DNA of 36,938 nt from Bacillota bacterium (GTDB lineage Bacteria > Bacillota > Clostridia > Christensenellales > Aristaeellaceae). Location of the stretch: assembly GCA_030057655.1 (NCBI GenBank), contig JASGUQ010000006.1, positions 1-36,938 of the forward strand, in the 5' to 3' direction. Position numbers and translations under genes: made by a program. Shown one piece after another: positions 23,251 to 36,319 of this stretch. The notes under the pieces are model-generated. The model made no database searches. It worked only from the letters and a program-made list of their open reading frames with translations, and had not been told where the DNA came from. Position 1 is the stretch's first letter, and every line of letters begins with the position of its first letter.

Positions 23251-26200
23251 ATGGCTCACGAGGTCCAGATGGGAAAATTGCGCAAGCGCATGAGCTTCTC
23301 ACGCATCGACGAAGTGCTCGACATGCCCAACCTGATAGAGGTTCAGAAGAACTCCTATCGGCGTTTCCTGGAGGAAGATTTCCGGGAAGTGCTCAACGAC
23401 GTGTCTCCCATTACAGACTACAGCGAAAACCTGGTGCTGGAGTTTGTTGACTATGTGTTGGACAAAACGCCCAAAAACAGCGTGGAGCGCTGCAAAGAAA
23501 GGGACCTGACCTATGCGGCGCCGCTGAAGGTGTTTGTCAGGCTGAAAAACAAGGAGACCGGCGAGATCAAGGAAAGCGAAGTCTTCATGGGCGATTTCCC
23601 GCTGATGACCGAGCATGGCACCTTTATCATCAACGGCGCGGAGCGCGTGATCGTCAGCCAGCTGGTCCGTTCCCCCGGCGTTTATTTTACAAAACAGATC
23701 GACAAAGCTGGAAAACAGTTGTTTTTTGGCCAGGTGATTCCCAACCGCGGCGCCTGGATCGAATTTGAGACCGACAGCAATGACGGGCTTTGGGTGCGCA
23801 TCGACCGCGCCCGCAAACTGCCCGTGACCGTGATTCTGCGCGCCCTGGGCTATGGAACGGATCAGCAACTGATCGACCTGCTGGGCGAGGATGAGCGGCT
23901 CAACACCACCATCATGCACGGGGACGCCAACATCAAGTCCGAGACCGACGCCCTGCTTGAGATCTACCGCCGCCAGAAGCCCGGCGAGCCGCCCACGGAG
24001 GACGGCGCCAGGGTGCTTTTGCGCAACCTGTTCTTTGACCCCAAGCGCTATGACCTGATGCGCGTGGGCCGCTACAAATACAATAAAAAACTGGGCGTCG
24101 CCGACCGGATCACCGGCCAGATGTCCGTTTCCACCATCTCAGACCCCGAAACCGGCGAAGTGCTGGTGAAAAAAGACACCGTCATTACCGAGGAAGTCGC
24201 CCTGGCCATCCAGAACGCCGGCGTCAATGTGGTGATGGTGAAGGTTGGCGACCATGTGCACAAGGTGGTCGGCAACAATTTCGCCGACGCCAGCTATCAC
24301 CTGCCCTTTGACCCCAAGGAGTGCGGGATCCTGGAAGCCGTTCACCTGCCGACCTTGAAGCGCATCCTGGAACAGGTCCCGGAAGAGGACTGGAAGCGCG
24401 TTGTAACCGAGCAGGCGCAGAACCTGGTCCCCAAGCACATCATCATTGACGACATCGTTGCTTCCATCAGCTACCTCCTGGGCCTGCCCTACGGGATTGG
24501 CAGCGTGGACGACATCGACCACCTGGGCAACCGCCGCCTGCGCAGCGTCGGCGAACTGCTGCAAAACCAGGTGCGCATCGGCATGTCCCGCCTGGAGCGC
24601 GTGGTGCGCGAGCGCATGGCCATTCAGGACGCCAATGACGTAAAGCCCGGCGACCTGATCAACATCCGCCCGGTATCCGCAGCGATCAAGGAGTTCTTCG
24701 GCTCCTCCCAGCTGTCCCAGTTCATGGACCAGCCCAACCCGCTGGCTGAACTGACGCATAAGCGCCGCCTGTCCGCCCTGGGCCCCGGCGGCTTGAACCG
24801 CGACCGCGCCGGCATGGAAGTGCGCGACGTGCACTACAGCCACTACGGCCGCATCTGCCCCATTGAGACCCCTGAAGGCCCCAACATCGGCCTGATCGGC
24901 TCCCTGGCGACCTACGCCAGGATCAACGAGTACGGCTTTATTGAGGCCACCTACCGCAAGGTGGACCCTGTGACCCACAAGGTGACCGACGAGATCGTCT
25001 ACATGACGGCGGATGAGGAAGACAAATACTATGTCGCCCAGGCGCTGGAACCCCTGAATGAGGACGGGAGCTTTGCCAACGACCGGGTCACCGTCCGCTG
25101 GCGCGAGGACGTGCTGATGGTGCCCAGGGACAAGGTTGACTTCATCGACGTGTCCTCCAAGCAGCTGGTCTCCGTCGCGACCTCCATGATCCCCTTCCTG
25201 GAGAATGACGACGCCAACCGCGCGCTGATGGGCTCCAACATGCAGCGCCAGGCTGTTCCCCTGCTGATCCCCCAGGCGCCCATTGTGGGCACCGGCATGG
25301 AGTACAAGGCTGCCCATGACAGCGGCGTGGTGCTTTTATCCAAGCACAGCGGCGTGGTTGACAGCGTGTCCGCCGACGTCATTGTGATCAAGGATGAACT
25401 GGGCGAGAAGCACTCCTATCACCTGACCAAGTTTGCCCGCTCCAACCAGTCCACCTGCATCAACCAGCGACCGCGCGTTGACGTGGGCGAAACCGTCGAG
25501 GTCGGCGACCTGCTGGCTGACGGGCCCGCGACAGAGCTGGGCGAGATTGCGCTGGGCCGCAATGTGCTCATCGGGTTTATGACCTGGGAGGGCTTTAACT
25601 ATGAGGACGCTGTTTTAATCAGCGAAAAGCTGGTCCGCGAAGATGTGTATACCTCCATTCACATTGAGGAATATGAATCCGAAGCCCGCGAGACCAAGCT
25701 GGGGCCGGAGGAGATTACCCGCGACATCCCCAATGTGGGCGAGGAGGCCTTAAAGGACCTGGATGAGTTCGGCATCGTCCGCATCGGTGCGGAGGTGCGC
25801 TCCGGCGATATCCTGGTCGGCAAGGTGACCCCCAAGGGCGAAACCGAACTGACCGCGGAAGAGCGCCTGCTGCGCGCCATCTTCGGTGAAAAAGCGCGTG
25901 AGGTGCGCGATACTTCATTAAAGGTGCCCCATGGCGAGTCCGGCATCGTGGTGGACGTGAAGCTGTTTACCCGTGAGAACAAGGATGAGCTGTCCCCGGG
26001 CGTCAACCAGATGGTGCGCGTGTACATCGCCCAGAAGCGCAAGATCTCCGTGGGCGACAAGATGGCAGGCCGCCATGGCAACAAGGGCGTTGTTTCCCGC
26101 ATCATGCCGGAAAGCGACATGCCCTTCCTGCCGGACGGCACGCCGCTTGACATCGTGCTGAATCCCCTGGGCGTTCCCTCCCGTATGAACCTGGGCCAGG

Positions 26201-27057
26201 TGCTGGAAGTGCACCTTGGCATGGCGGCGAAGCATTTGGGCTGGCATGTCGCCACCCCGGTATTTGACGGAGCGAACGAAAAGGACATTGAGGACATTTT
26301 GGAGCAGGCCGGCTTGAGCCGCGACGGCAAAACCGTCCTGTATGACGGACGCACCGGCGAGCCTTTTGAAAACAAAGTCACCGTCGGCTACATGTACTAT
26401 TTGAAGCTGCACCACCTGGTGGATGACAAGATGCATGCCCGCTCCACCGGCCCCTACTCCCTGGTGACCCAGCAGCCCCTGGGCGGCAAGGCCCAGTTTG
26501 GCGGACAGCGCTTTGGCGAAATGGAAGTGTGGGCGCTTGAAGCCTACGGCGCAGCGAACACCCTGCAGGAAATCCTGACGGTCAAGTCGGACGACGTGGT
26601 TGGCCGCGTGAAGGCCTATGAGGCCATTGTGAAGGGCAACTCCATCCCCACCCCCGGCATCCCTGAGAGCTTCAAGGTTCTGATCAAGGAATTGCAGGCG
26701 CTGAGCCTGGACATCAAGGTCTGGGGCGACAACAAGGAACAGATCGTGATCCGCGAGTTTGAAGAGGACGAGGTCAAGCCGCAGCGCGTGCCCGGTCTCA
26801 GGAAAGAAGGGCAGGACGAACTGGCAGTCAGCCTTGACGATGTGGATGTTGATTCCATTAGCCTGTCCAGCCTGTCCATGGACGACCTGGTTCTGGCAGA
26901 CGAGCTGGACGACACGGACGCACCCGCGAAGCCCTCGCGCAAAAGCGCCCTGATTGATGAGGAAGACGAGGTCGATCAGGACAGCGATGACCTGGATGAC
27001 GATCTGGACGATGACCTGGATCTGGACTTTGACGACGACGACATCGAGATTGAGTGA
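23251..27057 (+). CDS. rpoB: DNA-directed RNA polymerase subunit beta
   Basis: The 1268-residue beta subunit forms the catalytic core of RNA polymerase with RpoC. The rifampicin pocket reads [18 protein letters not shown] from residue 484, with D493, H503 and S508 at positions equivalent to E. coli D516, H526 and S531, so the sequence looks rifampicin-sensitive. [20 protein letters not shown] and the C-terminal [20 protein letters not shown] are canonical. After the last conserved block the protein ends in a strongly acidic tail of some 70 residues, finishing [10 protein letters not shown]. The ribosome site GGGGTGAT is extended but not perfect. rplJ and rplL, which usually precede rpoB, are absent; rpmH is the divergent neighbour. 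Confidence 0.98.
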   Translation: MAHEVQMGKLRKRMSFSRIDEVLDMPNLIEVQKNSYRRFLEEDFREVLNDVSPITDYSENLVLEFVDYVLDKTPKNSVERCKERDLTYAAPLKVFVRLKNKETGEIKESEVFMGDFPLMTEHGTFIINGAERVIVSQLVRSPGVYFTKQIDKAGKQLFFGQVIPNRGAWIEFETDSNDGLWVRIDRARKLPVTVILRALGYGTDQQLIDLLGEDERLNTTIMHGDANIKSETDALLEIYRRQKPGEPPTEDGARVLLRNLFFDPKRYDLMRVGRYKYNKKLGVADRITGQMSVSTISDPETGEVLVKKDTVITEEVALAIQNAGVNVVMVKVGDHVHKVVGNNFADASYHLPFDPKECGILEAVHLPTLKRILEQVPEEDWKRVVTEQAQNLVPKHIIIDDIVASISYLLGLPYGIGSVDDIDHLGNRRLRSVGELLQNQVRIGMSRLERVVRERMAIQDANDVKPGDLINIRPVSAAIKEFFGSSQLSQFMDQPNPLAELTHKRRLSALGPGGLNRDRAGMEVRDVHYSHYGRICPIETPEGPNIGLIGSLATYARINEYGFIEATYRKVDPVTHKVTDEIVYMTADEEDKYYVAQALEPLNEDGSFANDRVTVRWREDVLMVPRDKVDFIDVSSKQLVSVATSMIPFLENDDANRALMGSNMQRQAVPLLIPQAPIVGTGMEYKAAHDSGVVLLSKHSGVVDSVSADVIVIKDELGEKHSYHLTKFARSNQSTCINQRPRVDVGETVEVGDLLADGPATELGEIALGRNVLIGFMTWEGFNYEDAVLISEKLVREDVYTSIHIEEYESEARETKLGPEEITRDIPNVGEEALKDLDEFGIVRIGAEVRSGDILVGKVTPKGETELTAEERLLRAIFGEKAREVRDTSLKVPHGESGIVVDVKLFTRENKDELSPGVNQMVRVYIAQKRKISVGDKMAGRHGNKGVVSRIMPESDMPFLPDGTPLDIVLNPLGVPSRMNLGQVLEVHLGMAAKHLGWHVATPVFDGANEKDIEDILEQAGLSRDGKTVLYDGRTGEPFENKVTVGYMYYLKLHHLVDDKMHARSTGPYSLVTQQPLGGKAQFGGQRFGEMEVWALEAYGAANTLQEILTVKSDDVVGRVKAYEAIVKGNSIPTPGIPESFKVLIKELQALSLDIKVWGDNKEQIVIREFEEDEVKPQRVPGLRKEGQDELAVSLDDVDVDSISLSSLSMDDLVLADELDDTDAPAKPSRKSALIDEEDEVDQDSDDLDDDLDDDLDLDFDDDDIEIE

Positions 27058-27083
27058 CACACGCCGAGCAAGGAGATAAATGA

Positions 27084-30683
<3,600 letters not shown>

Positions 30684-30689
30684 ACCATT

Positions 30690-30730
30690 GCAATCAAAAA
30701 GCCCTCCGGATGGGGGGCTTTTTTGATTGC
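30690..30730. terminator. Bidirectional terminator between rpoC and the MFS gene
   Basis: A long stem, GCAATCAAAAAGCCC (30690-30704) with GGGGCTTTTTTGATTGC (ending 30730), encloses a short GC-rich loop. Six T residues are part of the distal arm on the plus strand, and five A residues in the proximal arm give T residues on the minus strand. It separates the convergent rpoC and transporter genes. Confidence 0.9.
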
Positions 30731-30744
30731 GCAAGGCGATGACA

Positions 30745-32097
30745 TCAATGCTCCAGGCCCTGTAATTTGTTGACCCTGGCGATCCGCAGGATGACGAAGC
30801 CGACGCCCACCATCAGGGCGCCGACAACCAGCATCAACAGCTGCTTTTCGCCAAAGGGAACGCCAAGGAGGGTGAAGCGCAGGCCCTGCAGGCGGGTCAC
30901 AAAGGCGCGTGCAAGGGAGGCAGCGGCAAGCGCGGCCAGGGAGTTGGCGGTGGAGTAAAAGCCGACATAGAGGGTCTGGTTCTCCCTGGGGATGTTGATA
31001 AAGGACAAGTTGGTAAAGCCCAGGTTGATGGCGCTGGAGCAGATGAAGGACCAGATGACCCCGATGGGGTACAGGAAGAGCAGGCCATCCGACACAAAGG
31101 CCAGAACCGCGTAATGCGGCGCGAGCGCCAGCACCGCGATACCCAGGGGCTTCAGCCAGTTGTGCTTCAGGTAGACCTTGCGCCAGACAAAGGTGAGCAG
31201 CACCAGGACCACCACGTTCAGGGAAGCGATCAGGTTGAGGTAGGAGTAGCTGACCTGCAGCTCCTTGAGCAGGTAGACGGAATAAAAGCTGCCCGGCATG
31301 TTGACCACCAGGCTCCAGAGCACCGCGATGAGGGCGGTTCGCAAATAGACGGGGTGATTGATCGGCTCTGTAAACAGGGATTTTAAATTGATGCGCGTGT
31401 GCGGGGCTGGGGGCAGCTCCTTGATGCGGGTGAGCAGCCAAATATCATAGATGGAGATGATCAAAGCCGCGACGCGCAGCACCGTCAAGCCTGTCAGTTC
31501 CGCCCCGGCAGATTTAAAATGGTCCACCACGCCGGAGCCAATCAGGTTGAACACAGCGACAAAAATGCCGTTTAACATGCTGACCACAGAAAAATACTGA
31601 ACGCGCACAGAGGGAGGAACATGCGCGATGTGCCAGACGGAGAAACCGGGCGCGTTAAAAGCGTTGAGCGCGTTGACAATGAGCACGGAGAAGCCCAGGA
31701 AAATCAGCCTGGTATGCGTTGAGGCCGGCATAAAGGGAATCAGCCCGGTGAACACAATGTTGATCAGGTGAATGATGACGCGGACGACGATGAGCATGGT
31801 CTTGCGCCGGTCAAAGCGCTCCAGAAGCATCGGGGTGAACAGCTGCAGGAGGTTGGCGGAAAAGACAAGGATGTTGACCAGCCCGATGAAGGCGTCATCC
31901 GCCTGAAGAATAATCAGAAGGCCGGTAAAAAAGTTGCCGCCGATGAGGTTCGCGGATACGTTGGCAGTGACATTGTGCATAACCAGCGCGCGCCTGGAAG
32001 CGTTGCTGGTTTCATCCCCCTCAACAAACCATCCGGAACTGAAAAAATTGCCCATGCGGGCCAAAACGGCTTTTTGTCCGTGAAATCTGCCCGGCAT
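30745..32097 (-). CDS. MFS-type membrane transporter
   Basis: A membrane protein of about 450 residues with roughly eleven to twelve hydrophobic segments, consistent with the major facilitator superfamily. The loop ending the first helix bundle has MLLERFDRRKTML, resembling the MFS loop signature. Charged cytosolic stretches, including TRIKELPPAPHTRINLKSLF, fall near mid-protein. The substrate is not recognisable. The ATG at 32097 is chosen because GAGGAC lies 8 bases upstream; in-frame ATGs at 32124 and 32151 have poorer sites, and the latter precedes a -10-like TATAAT at 32148-32143. It faces away from the BlaI-type operon and is separated from it by about 225 bases. Confidence 0.8.
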   Translation of the reverse strand: MPGRFHGQKAVLARMGNFFSSGWFVEGDETSNASRRALVMHNVTANVSANLIGGNFFTGLLIILQADDAFIGLVNILVFSANLLQLFTPMLLERFDRRKTMLIVVRVIIHLINIVFTGLIPFMPASTHTRLIFLGFSVLIVNALNAFNAPGFSVWHIAHVPPSVRVQYFSVVSMLNGIFVAVFNLIGSGVVDHFKSAGAELTGLTVLRVAALIISIYDIWLLTRIKELPPAPHTRINLKSLFTEPINHPVYLRTALIAVLWSLVVNMPGSFYSVYLLKELQVSYSYLNLIASLNVVVLVLLTFVWRKVYLKHNWLKPLGIAVLALAPHYAVLAFVSDGLLFLYPIGVIWSFICSSAINLGFTNLSFINIPRENQTLYVGFYSTANSLAALAAASLARAFVTRLQGLRFTLLGVPFGEKQLLMLVVGALMVGVGFVILRIARVNKLQGLEH

Positions 32098-32240
32098 TGT
32101 ACCGTCCTCATTTGTTACTTGCATCTTAAAGATGCGACCCCCATTATACATGGAAATGCCGAAAAGGGGATGGCAAAAAAAGAGATATTCCCAGGTTTGC
32201 GCGTTTACTCATTCGTTCAGTATAAATATCATTTTCAGGC

Positions 32241-32270
32241 TTGACAAAAATTGGTAGACAGTTGTACACT
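32241..32270 (+). promoter_or_regulatory. Promoter of the BlaI/M56/SH3 operon
   Basis: A perfect -35 TTGACA (32241-32246), 18 bases, and a -10 TACACT (32265-32270). Operator copy 1 fills the spacer and enters the -10, and copy 2 covers the start region, so bound repressor would block the polymerase. Confidence 0.72.
32254..32269 (+). promoter_or_regulatory. BlaI-type operator copy 1
   Basis: The 16-base element GTAGACAGTTGTACAC has the same left arm as copy 2 and two mismatches in the right arm. It overlaps the promoter spacer and -10. Binding by the adjacent BlaI-family protein is inferred. Confidence 0.65.
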
Positions 32271-32274
32271 CTGT

Positions 32275-32290
32275 GTAGACAGTTGTCTAC
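32275..32290 (+). promoter_or_regulatory. BlaI-type operator copy 2
   Basis: GTAGACAGTTGTCTAC is a perfect dyad (7-base arms, 2-base centre). Its centre lies exactly 21 bases from that of copy 1, two helical turns, so two dimers could bind on the same DNA face. Confidence 0.72.
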
Positions 32291-32323
32291 CCCTTTGGTT
32301 TAAACATTTAGGAGGTGAAACGA

Positions 32324-32695
32324 TTGAACGTTCAAACCACGGACGCCGAATGGAAAATCCTTGAGGTTCTTTGGGAAAGCGCGCCCAGGACAATGAGCGA
32401 GATCACCAAGACGCTGGAACCCACAACCGGCTGGACCCGGCACACGGTGATCACCCTGCTGAAGCGCATGATCGACAAAGGCAGCGTGACGGTGGATGAG
32501 ACAGGGCCGGTCAAAACCTATTCCCCCGCCATCACCCGGGAAAAGGCATCCGCGAGCCAGACCAAAAAGCTGCTGTCCAGCGTGTTCTCCGGCAAGCCCA
32601 GCCTGCTGATCAACAACCTGGTGGACTCGGGTGAAATGACCCTGGAAGAGATCCAGGACCTGCTGAACCTGCTTCAGCAGGAAAACAAAAAGTAA
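32324..32695 (+). CDS. BlaI/MecI family transcriptional repressor
   Basis: The 123-residue protein starts NVQTTDAEWKILEVLWESAP and has the family winged helix, with TRHTVITLLKRMIDKG as recognition helix region. The dimerisation tail (about 75-120) includes LLINNLVDSGEMTLEEIQDL. BlaI proteins repress their own operon until the partner sensor protease triggers cleavage. The TTG at 32324 is preferred because AGGAGG (32310-32315) is 8 bases upstream; the GTG at 32315 overlaps that site. Two matching operators lie in the promoter. The family cleavage site is usually Asn-Phe in the dimerisation tail; here Asn-Asn-Leu is present, so cleavage chemistry may differ. It is followed after 11 bases by the M56 gene. 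Confidence 0.93.
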   Translation: MNVQTTDAEWKILEVLWESAPRTMSEITKTLEPTTGWTRHTVITLLKRMIDKGSVTVDETGPVKTYSPAITREKASASQTKKLLSSVFSGKPSLLINNLVDSGEMTLEEIQDLLNLLQQENKK

Positions 32696-32706
32696 GGAGA
32701 AAAAAG

Positions 32707-34314
32707 ATGCGCACAGCAATTCTTTACAATTTCCTTCTGGAAGCCAACCTGATGGCCAGCATCGCCATTGTCTTGATGATGATTCTTAGAAAAACGCTGA
32801 GAAAGCCGCTTGGCAACGCGGCCTTGAAATTCGGCTGGCTGCTGATCGCGATCCGGCTTTTGCTTCCCCTGTCCCTGCCCAACCCCTTTATCCATCTGAT
32901 CCGAACCCCTTACGCGCCGGATGAGGCCATCAGGCCCATTGCCGGGCAGATCAAGGTGCGCCTGACCGACCTGTTTGATCTGTTAAGCCGCGGCCGGGAT
33001 AGGAACCCCCTCAATACCGCCATGAACAATTTATACAACGGCATGTACACAGCGCAGGTGCCCATCACCCTGGCCAAGATCTACCTGGCGGGCGTGGTTG
33101 TGGTTGTGATCTGGTTTGTGATCGCCAATGTCAGGTTCCGCCAGCAGATGAACGCGGGAAAGATCGAACCGCTGACTGGCAAGGTGGAGGAGCAATTCCT
33201 AAATCTGTGCAAGGAGCTGAAGGTGAAGCCCCTGCCGGTGTATTATGTGGATCCTTTGCCCAGCGCCTGCCTGGTGGGCGTGTTCAAGCCTTACATCGCC
33301 CTCCCCCTGACGGTATCCCCATCCAACGCCATCCATGTTTTAAGACATGAGGTGTGCCATTATAAAAACCTGGACCATGTCTGGGGCGTTGTCCGGCTGT
33401 TGTGCTGCGCGATCCACTGGTTCAATCCCCTGGTGTGGGCGGCCGCGCACATGAGCCACACGGACAGCGAACTAAACTGCGATGACACTGTGGCCAAAAC
33501 GCTGAATTCCGAAGAAAAGCAGGCCTATGCCGGCACCCTGGTGCTGTCGGCCACAAGGCGCATGGCCCCCAGCATCGCGGTCTTGGCGACCGGGATGACC
33601 CAGACGCATAAAAAGCTCAAAACCCGGGTGAAAACCATTTTGGAAAGCAAAAAACCGCTGAAGACGCTGAGCGTCAGCTTTGTGCTGCTGGCCAGCATGG
33701 CCTTGATCGGCGCGTTCGCGACAGAGGAAGCCCGGATCAAACCGCGCCTGAGCCCCTTTGCCAAAGCGCGTGGCTTCCAGGCGGTGACCAAAAACCAGGA
33801 GGCTCTTGACTATGGCAAAAAACTGATGGCTTTGCCGGAATTTGGGCTTCCGGAGAATGAAGACCTGGTGTATGAAGTCGTAACCGAGGAATACGCCAAG
33901 GATGAATACCTGGTGTCCGCAGGCCCCAAGGACCAGGACGTGAGTTATCAGGACGTGGCTTTTGACAACATGGGCAGGCTTCTGTATTTCGCCAATTTCA
34001 GAAGCCCGTTTGAGAAAGCCAGGGCCACGGGAGAATTTACGCTGAACGAAAAGGAAGCGCAGGACCTGGCGGAAGACCTGAAGGTGTTTTTGCGCTCTGT
34101 CAACCCGGAGGAAGCCATGCGGGCGGACAGCTTCCGCGTCGCCGGGACAGGCACAGCGGAGGACAGAAGCTTTGTTACGTTTATCTTCAGGGATACCTCA
34201 AAGAACGCGATGAACGGCGGGCTGGACATCTGCAGCGTAGTGGTTGAGATCCTGCCGAGCGTCCGGATCGTGAAGCTGCTGGTCTACTCAAGCAACCTGG
34301 GAGGAAACGGCTGA
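32707..34314 (+). CDS. M56 (BlaR1/MecR1-type) sensor metallopeptidase
   Basis: The 535-residue membrane protein has hydrophobic segments near 12-28, 40-58, 125-141 and 315-337. The zinc metallopeptidase motif is H214-E-V-C-H218 with the downstream ELNCDD (255-260), as in BlaR1. In BlaR1 this cytosolic protease is activated by ligand on an extracellular penicillin-binding domain and inactivates BlaI. Here the C-terminal 195 residues after the last helix lack the STxK/SxN/KTG set. They form an unrecognised soluble domain, perhaps PepSY-like by overall feel (unverified). The signal is therefore unlikely to be a covalently bound beta-lactam. It lies 11 bases after the repressor and its stop overlaps the next start by one base (TGATG). 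Confidence 0.88.
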   Translation: MRTAILYNFLLEANLMASIAIVLMMILRKTLRKPLGNAALKFGWLLIAIRLLLPLSLPNPFIHLIRTPYAPDEAIRPIAGQIKVRLTDLFDLLSRGRDRNPLNTAMNNLYNGMYTAQVPITLAKIYLAGVVVVVIWFVIANVRFRQQMNAGKIEPLTGKVEEQFLNLCKELKVKPLPVYYVDPLPSACLVGVFKPYIALPLTVSPSNAIHVLRHEVCHYKNLDHVWGVVRLLCCAIHWFNPLVWAAAHMSHTDSELNCDDTVAKTLNSEEKQAYAGTLVLSATRRMAPSIAVLATGMTQTHKKLKTRVKTILESKKPLKTLSVSFVLLASMALIGAFATEEARIKPRLSPFAKARGFQAVTKNQEALDYGKKLMALPEFGLPENEDLVYEVVTEEYAKDEYLVSAGPKDQDVSYQDVAFDNMGRLLYFANFRSPFEKARATGEFTLNEKEAQDLAEDLKVFLRSVNPEEAMRADSFRVAGTGTAEDRSFVTFIFRDTSKNAMNGGLDICSVVVEILPSVRIVKLLVYSSNLGGNG

Positions 34315-36047
34315 TGAAAAAAGCGTTTATAATCAGTGCGCGGGCAATGGCGCTGTTCATCGCGTTGGCAATTTGCCTGACGGTTCTGCCCGCTGAAATG
34401 GAAATGACCTGGCAGGAAGACATGGCCAGGTGCAACCTGACCGAAGTGTATGGCTATGAAGGAGAGGACGCGAAAAGCTTTGTTTTCTCCGATGACGGGC
34501 AGGGAGAACTGTCCTACTGGCACAAGGATCACCCGGAATGGGTGTACACCCTGAATTACGGCCAGGAAATTAACATCTGGTCAGGGGCTACGCCCTTTTA
34601 CAACGGCCAGTACCACCGTTACCCGGGCGAGGGGATCATCCGCTTTATCCTGTACAGGGCCAAGGAGCAAAAGTGGTTTTCCAATTGGAACAAGGCCAGC
34701 ATGGACGCGATGTACAAGCTGATTTACGATGACGGCGGCATCAACATGCAGCCCGCGATGGTCGCAGGCTTGACGCAGCACAACATCACAGCGGCCCAGG
34801 CCATTGACGCCTTCTTTGTTGCAACGCACGGCGAACACTACCAGTGGACCAAGGCGACAAAGGAGTGGCGGGACCTGGTTTTGAAAGAGAACGGCCTCAC
34901 CGCGGAAGCGCCCTATACCCTGGCGGAAGGCAAGCCCTTTCGTTATGAATGGAAAGACAGCATTCCTGTTGATATCACGGAGTTTACAAAGACCATCCCC
35001 CAGCCGCTTGAAAAGGCGATGGCCCATCCGAAGCTTGAAGGGTGGAGGCTGCTTTGCGGGGCGCTTCAGGAGCGAACCAATGGTGCCGGGGAATTAAGCG
35101 GCGCCGCCCTGGCGGCCTTTGAGAAGGACGGAAAAAGGCTGCTGGTGATGTTCATGAAAACCAAAGACGCGGAGGATTACCTCGCTTTGCCGGTCGGCGA
35201 AAACGCGCTGTACACGGACAGGGATTTAAAAATCACCAGCGTCGGCGGTTCTGTCCAGATGAAGATCGCGTACGAGCCTGTGAACGATCAGCAGGAAATG
35301 TTCACGGTGATACCGGTTTATTACGGTGAGCAGAATCAGAGCGCCTGCGTGATCAACAGCTACCTCAACTACAACCAGGAAACGGGAGAAAACTTTCAGG
35401 CGCGGGTCTCCCTCGCCGGCTGGGAACTGATCCAGGTGTTGAAAAACGGCGACATCGTGAAGGAGCAGGTTGACGCGCCGGTCGTGGGGTATATGGAAGC
35501 GGTCGACATGCGGAACTTTCCCAGCAGTTTCCAGGCCTTCAAAGCCCTGAAGGGCAGCCTGATCCCGGAGGGCTACGCGCTGCTCAACAGCGTGAACCTG
35601 CGGCAGAAGACCTCCTCCCGCTCAAACAGCCTGGGCGTTATGAACAACGGGACCCTGGCACAGGTGCTTGGCGAGGAGCCGGGCGACCCAAACCCCTGGC
35701 TTCATGTCCGGGTCGGGAGCAAAGAAGGCTACGTGAGCACAGCCTATGTCAGTTCACCCGTCTCACCTTATGGCACCAGCGTGGCACACGCCAGGAATCT
35801 GCCGGTTGGAAAAACCAAAAAGGCAGTGGAACTGAAATCCGGAACCGGATGGCTGGACAAGAAGGTGACAGACCTTGAAAAAGACACCAAGCTGCACGTC
35901 CTCACCGAGCAGAACGGCTGGCTGTATGTGGTGGTGCCCAGGGGCGAGATCGGCTGGTTCATGGACGTGGGCGGCGCCTATGGCTATGTGTGGGCAGGGG
36001 ATGTGATTCTTTCGGGGTCGGGATTGAAGCTGGACTGGATGGAGTGA
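34314..36047 (+). CDS. Secreted protein with C-terminal SH3-like domains
   Basis: The 577-residue protein has an N-terminal export signal (hydrophobic about 11-27). A central region of about 370 residues (30-400) I cannot assign; it is rich in aromatic residues and has no recognised catalytic motif. It carries a bacterial SH3 domain at about 421-480 (VNLRQKTSSRSNSLGV, then WLHVRVGSKEGYVSTAYV). A second SH3-like segment (about 493-565) contains NGWLYVVVPRGEIGWFMD. SH3b domains commonly bind cell wall. The ATG follows GGGAGGAAACGGCTG and overlaps the M56 stop by one base, so it is the probable output of the BlaI/M56 circuit, where a beta-lactamase would often be. No lipobox was seen. Function unknown. 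Confidence 0.82.
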   Translation: MKKAFIISARAMALFIALAICLTVLPAEMEMTWQEDMARCNLTEVYGYEGEDAKSFVFSDDGQGELSYWHKDHPEWVYTLNYGQEINIWSGATPFYNGQYHRYPGEGIIRFILYRAKEQKWFSNWNKASMDAMYKLIYDDGGINMQPAMVAGLTQHNITAAQAIDAFFVATHGEHYQWTKATKEWRDLVLKENGLTAEAPYTLAEGKPFRYEWKDSIPVDITEFTKTIPQPLEKAMAHPKLEGWRLLCGALQERTNGAGELSGAALAAFEKDGKRLLVMFMKTKDAEDYLALPVGENALYTDRDLKITSVGGSVQMKIAYEPVNDQQEMFTVIPVYYGEQNQSACVINSYLNYNQETGENFQARVSLAGWELIQVLKNGDIVKEQVDAPVVGYMEAVDMRNFPSSFQAFKALKGSLIPEGYALLNSVNLRQKTSSRSNSLGVMNNGTLAQVLGEEPGDPNPWLHVRVGSKEGYVSTAYVSSPVSPYGTSVAHARNLPVGKTKKAVELKSGTGWLDKKVTDLEKDTKLHVLTEQNGWLYVVVPRGEIGWFMDVGGAYGYVWAGDVILSGSGLKLDWME

Positions 36048-36319
36048 CGAGTTTACATTCAATTCAATGGCATTTGTTCACATCGTTTAATAATATCTTG
36101 AATTTCTAACAAGCATACTGTTTTTTCAGGCCGCCACGAAAGCGGCCTTCTATATGTCGTCTCGTTCTTATGCCCGAGCGCGCCAAACTTCGTGATGGTT
36201 TAAACGCAGCAACATTAAACAAAACATGGTTTCCAAAATAATAAGAAAACCAAAGAAGGGCAGAAAAATGATTACCACATCTAATTCACCAAATTAACAG
36301 CTACAAGCGTTCAATAACA
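36048..36319. other. AT-rich gap without a recognised gene
   Basis: Apart from the hairpin at 36128-36148 I see no gene. Base composition falls markedly here compared with the genes to the left. A 9-codon frame (ATG at 36269) after GAAGGGCAG is too short to support. The stretch may mark the edge of an accessory region that includes the restriction gene to the right. Confidence 0.4.
36128..36153 (+). terminator. Probable terminator after the SH3 protein gene
   Basis: AGGCCGC (36128-36134) and GCGGCCT (36142-36148) pair perfectly around a 7-base loop, followed by the modest T-rich tail TCTATAT. It lies about 80 bases after the stop codon. Confidence 0.55.

Noticed and set aside
24139-25317. 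A 392-codon antisense open frame within rpoB
   Set aside because: Mirror of a highly conserved gene; composition is an artefact of third-position bias and no family is recognisable.
32143-32148. Promoter of the MFS gene (TATAAT on the minus strand)
   Set aside because: A perfect -10 but no acceptable -35 at 15-18 bases; kept only as a remark in the gene entry.
36269-36298. Nine-codon ORF after the SH3 operon
   Set aside because: Too short and without context to support a gene call.
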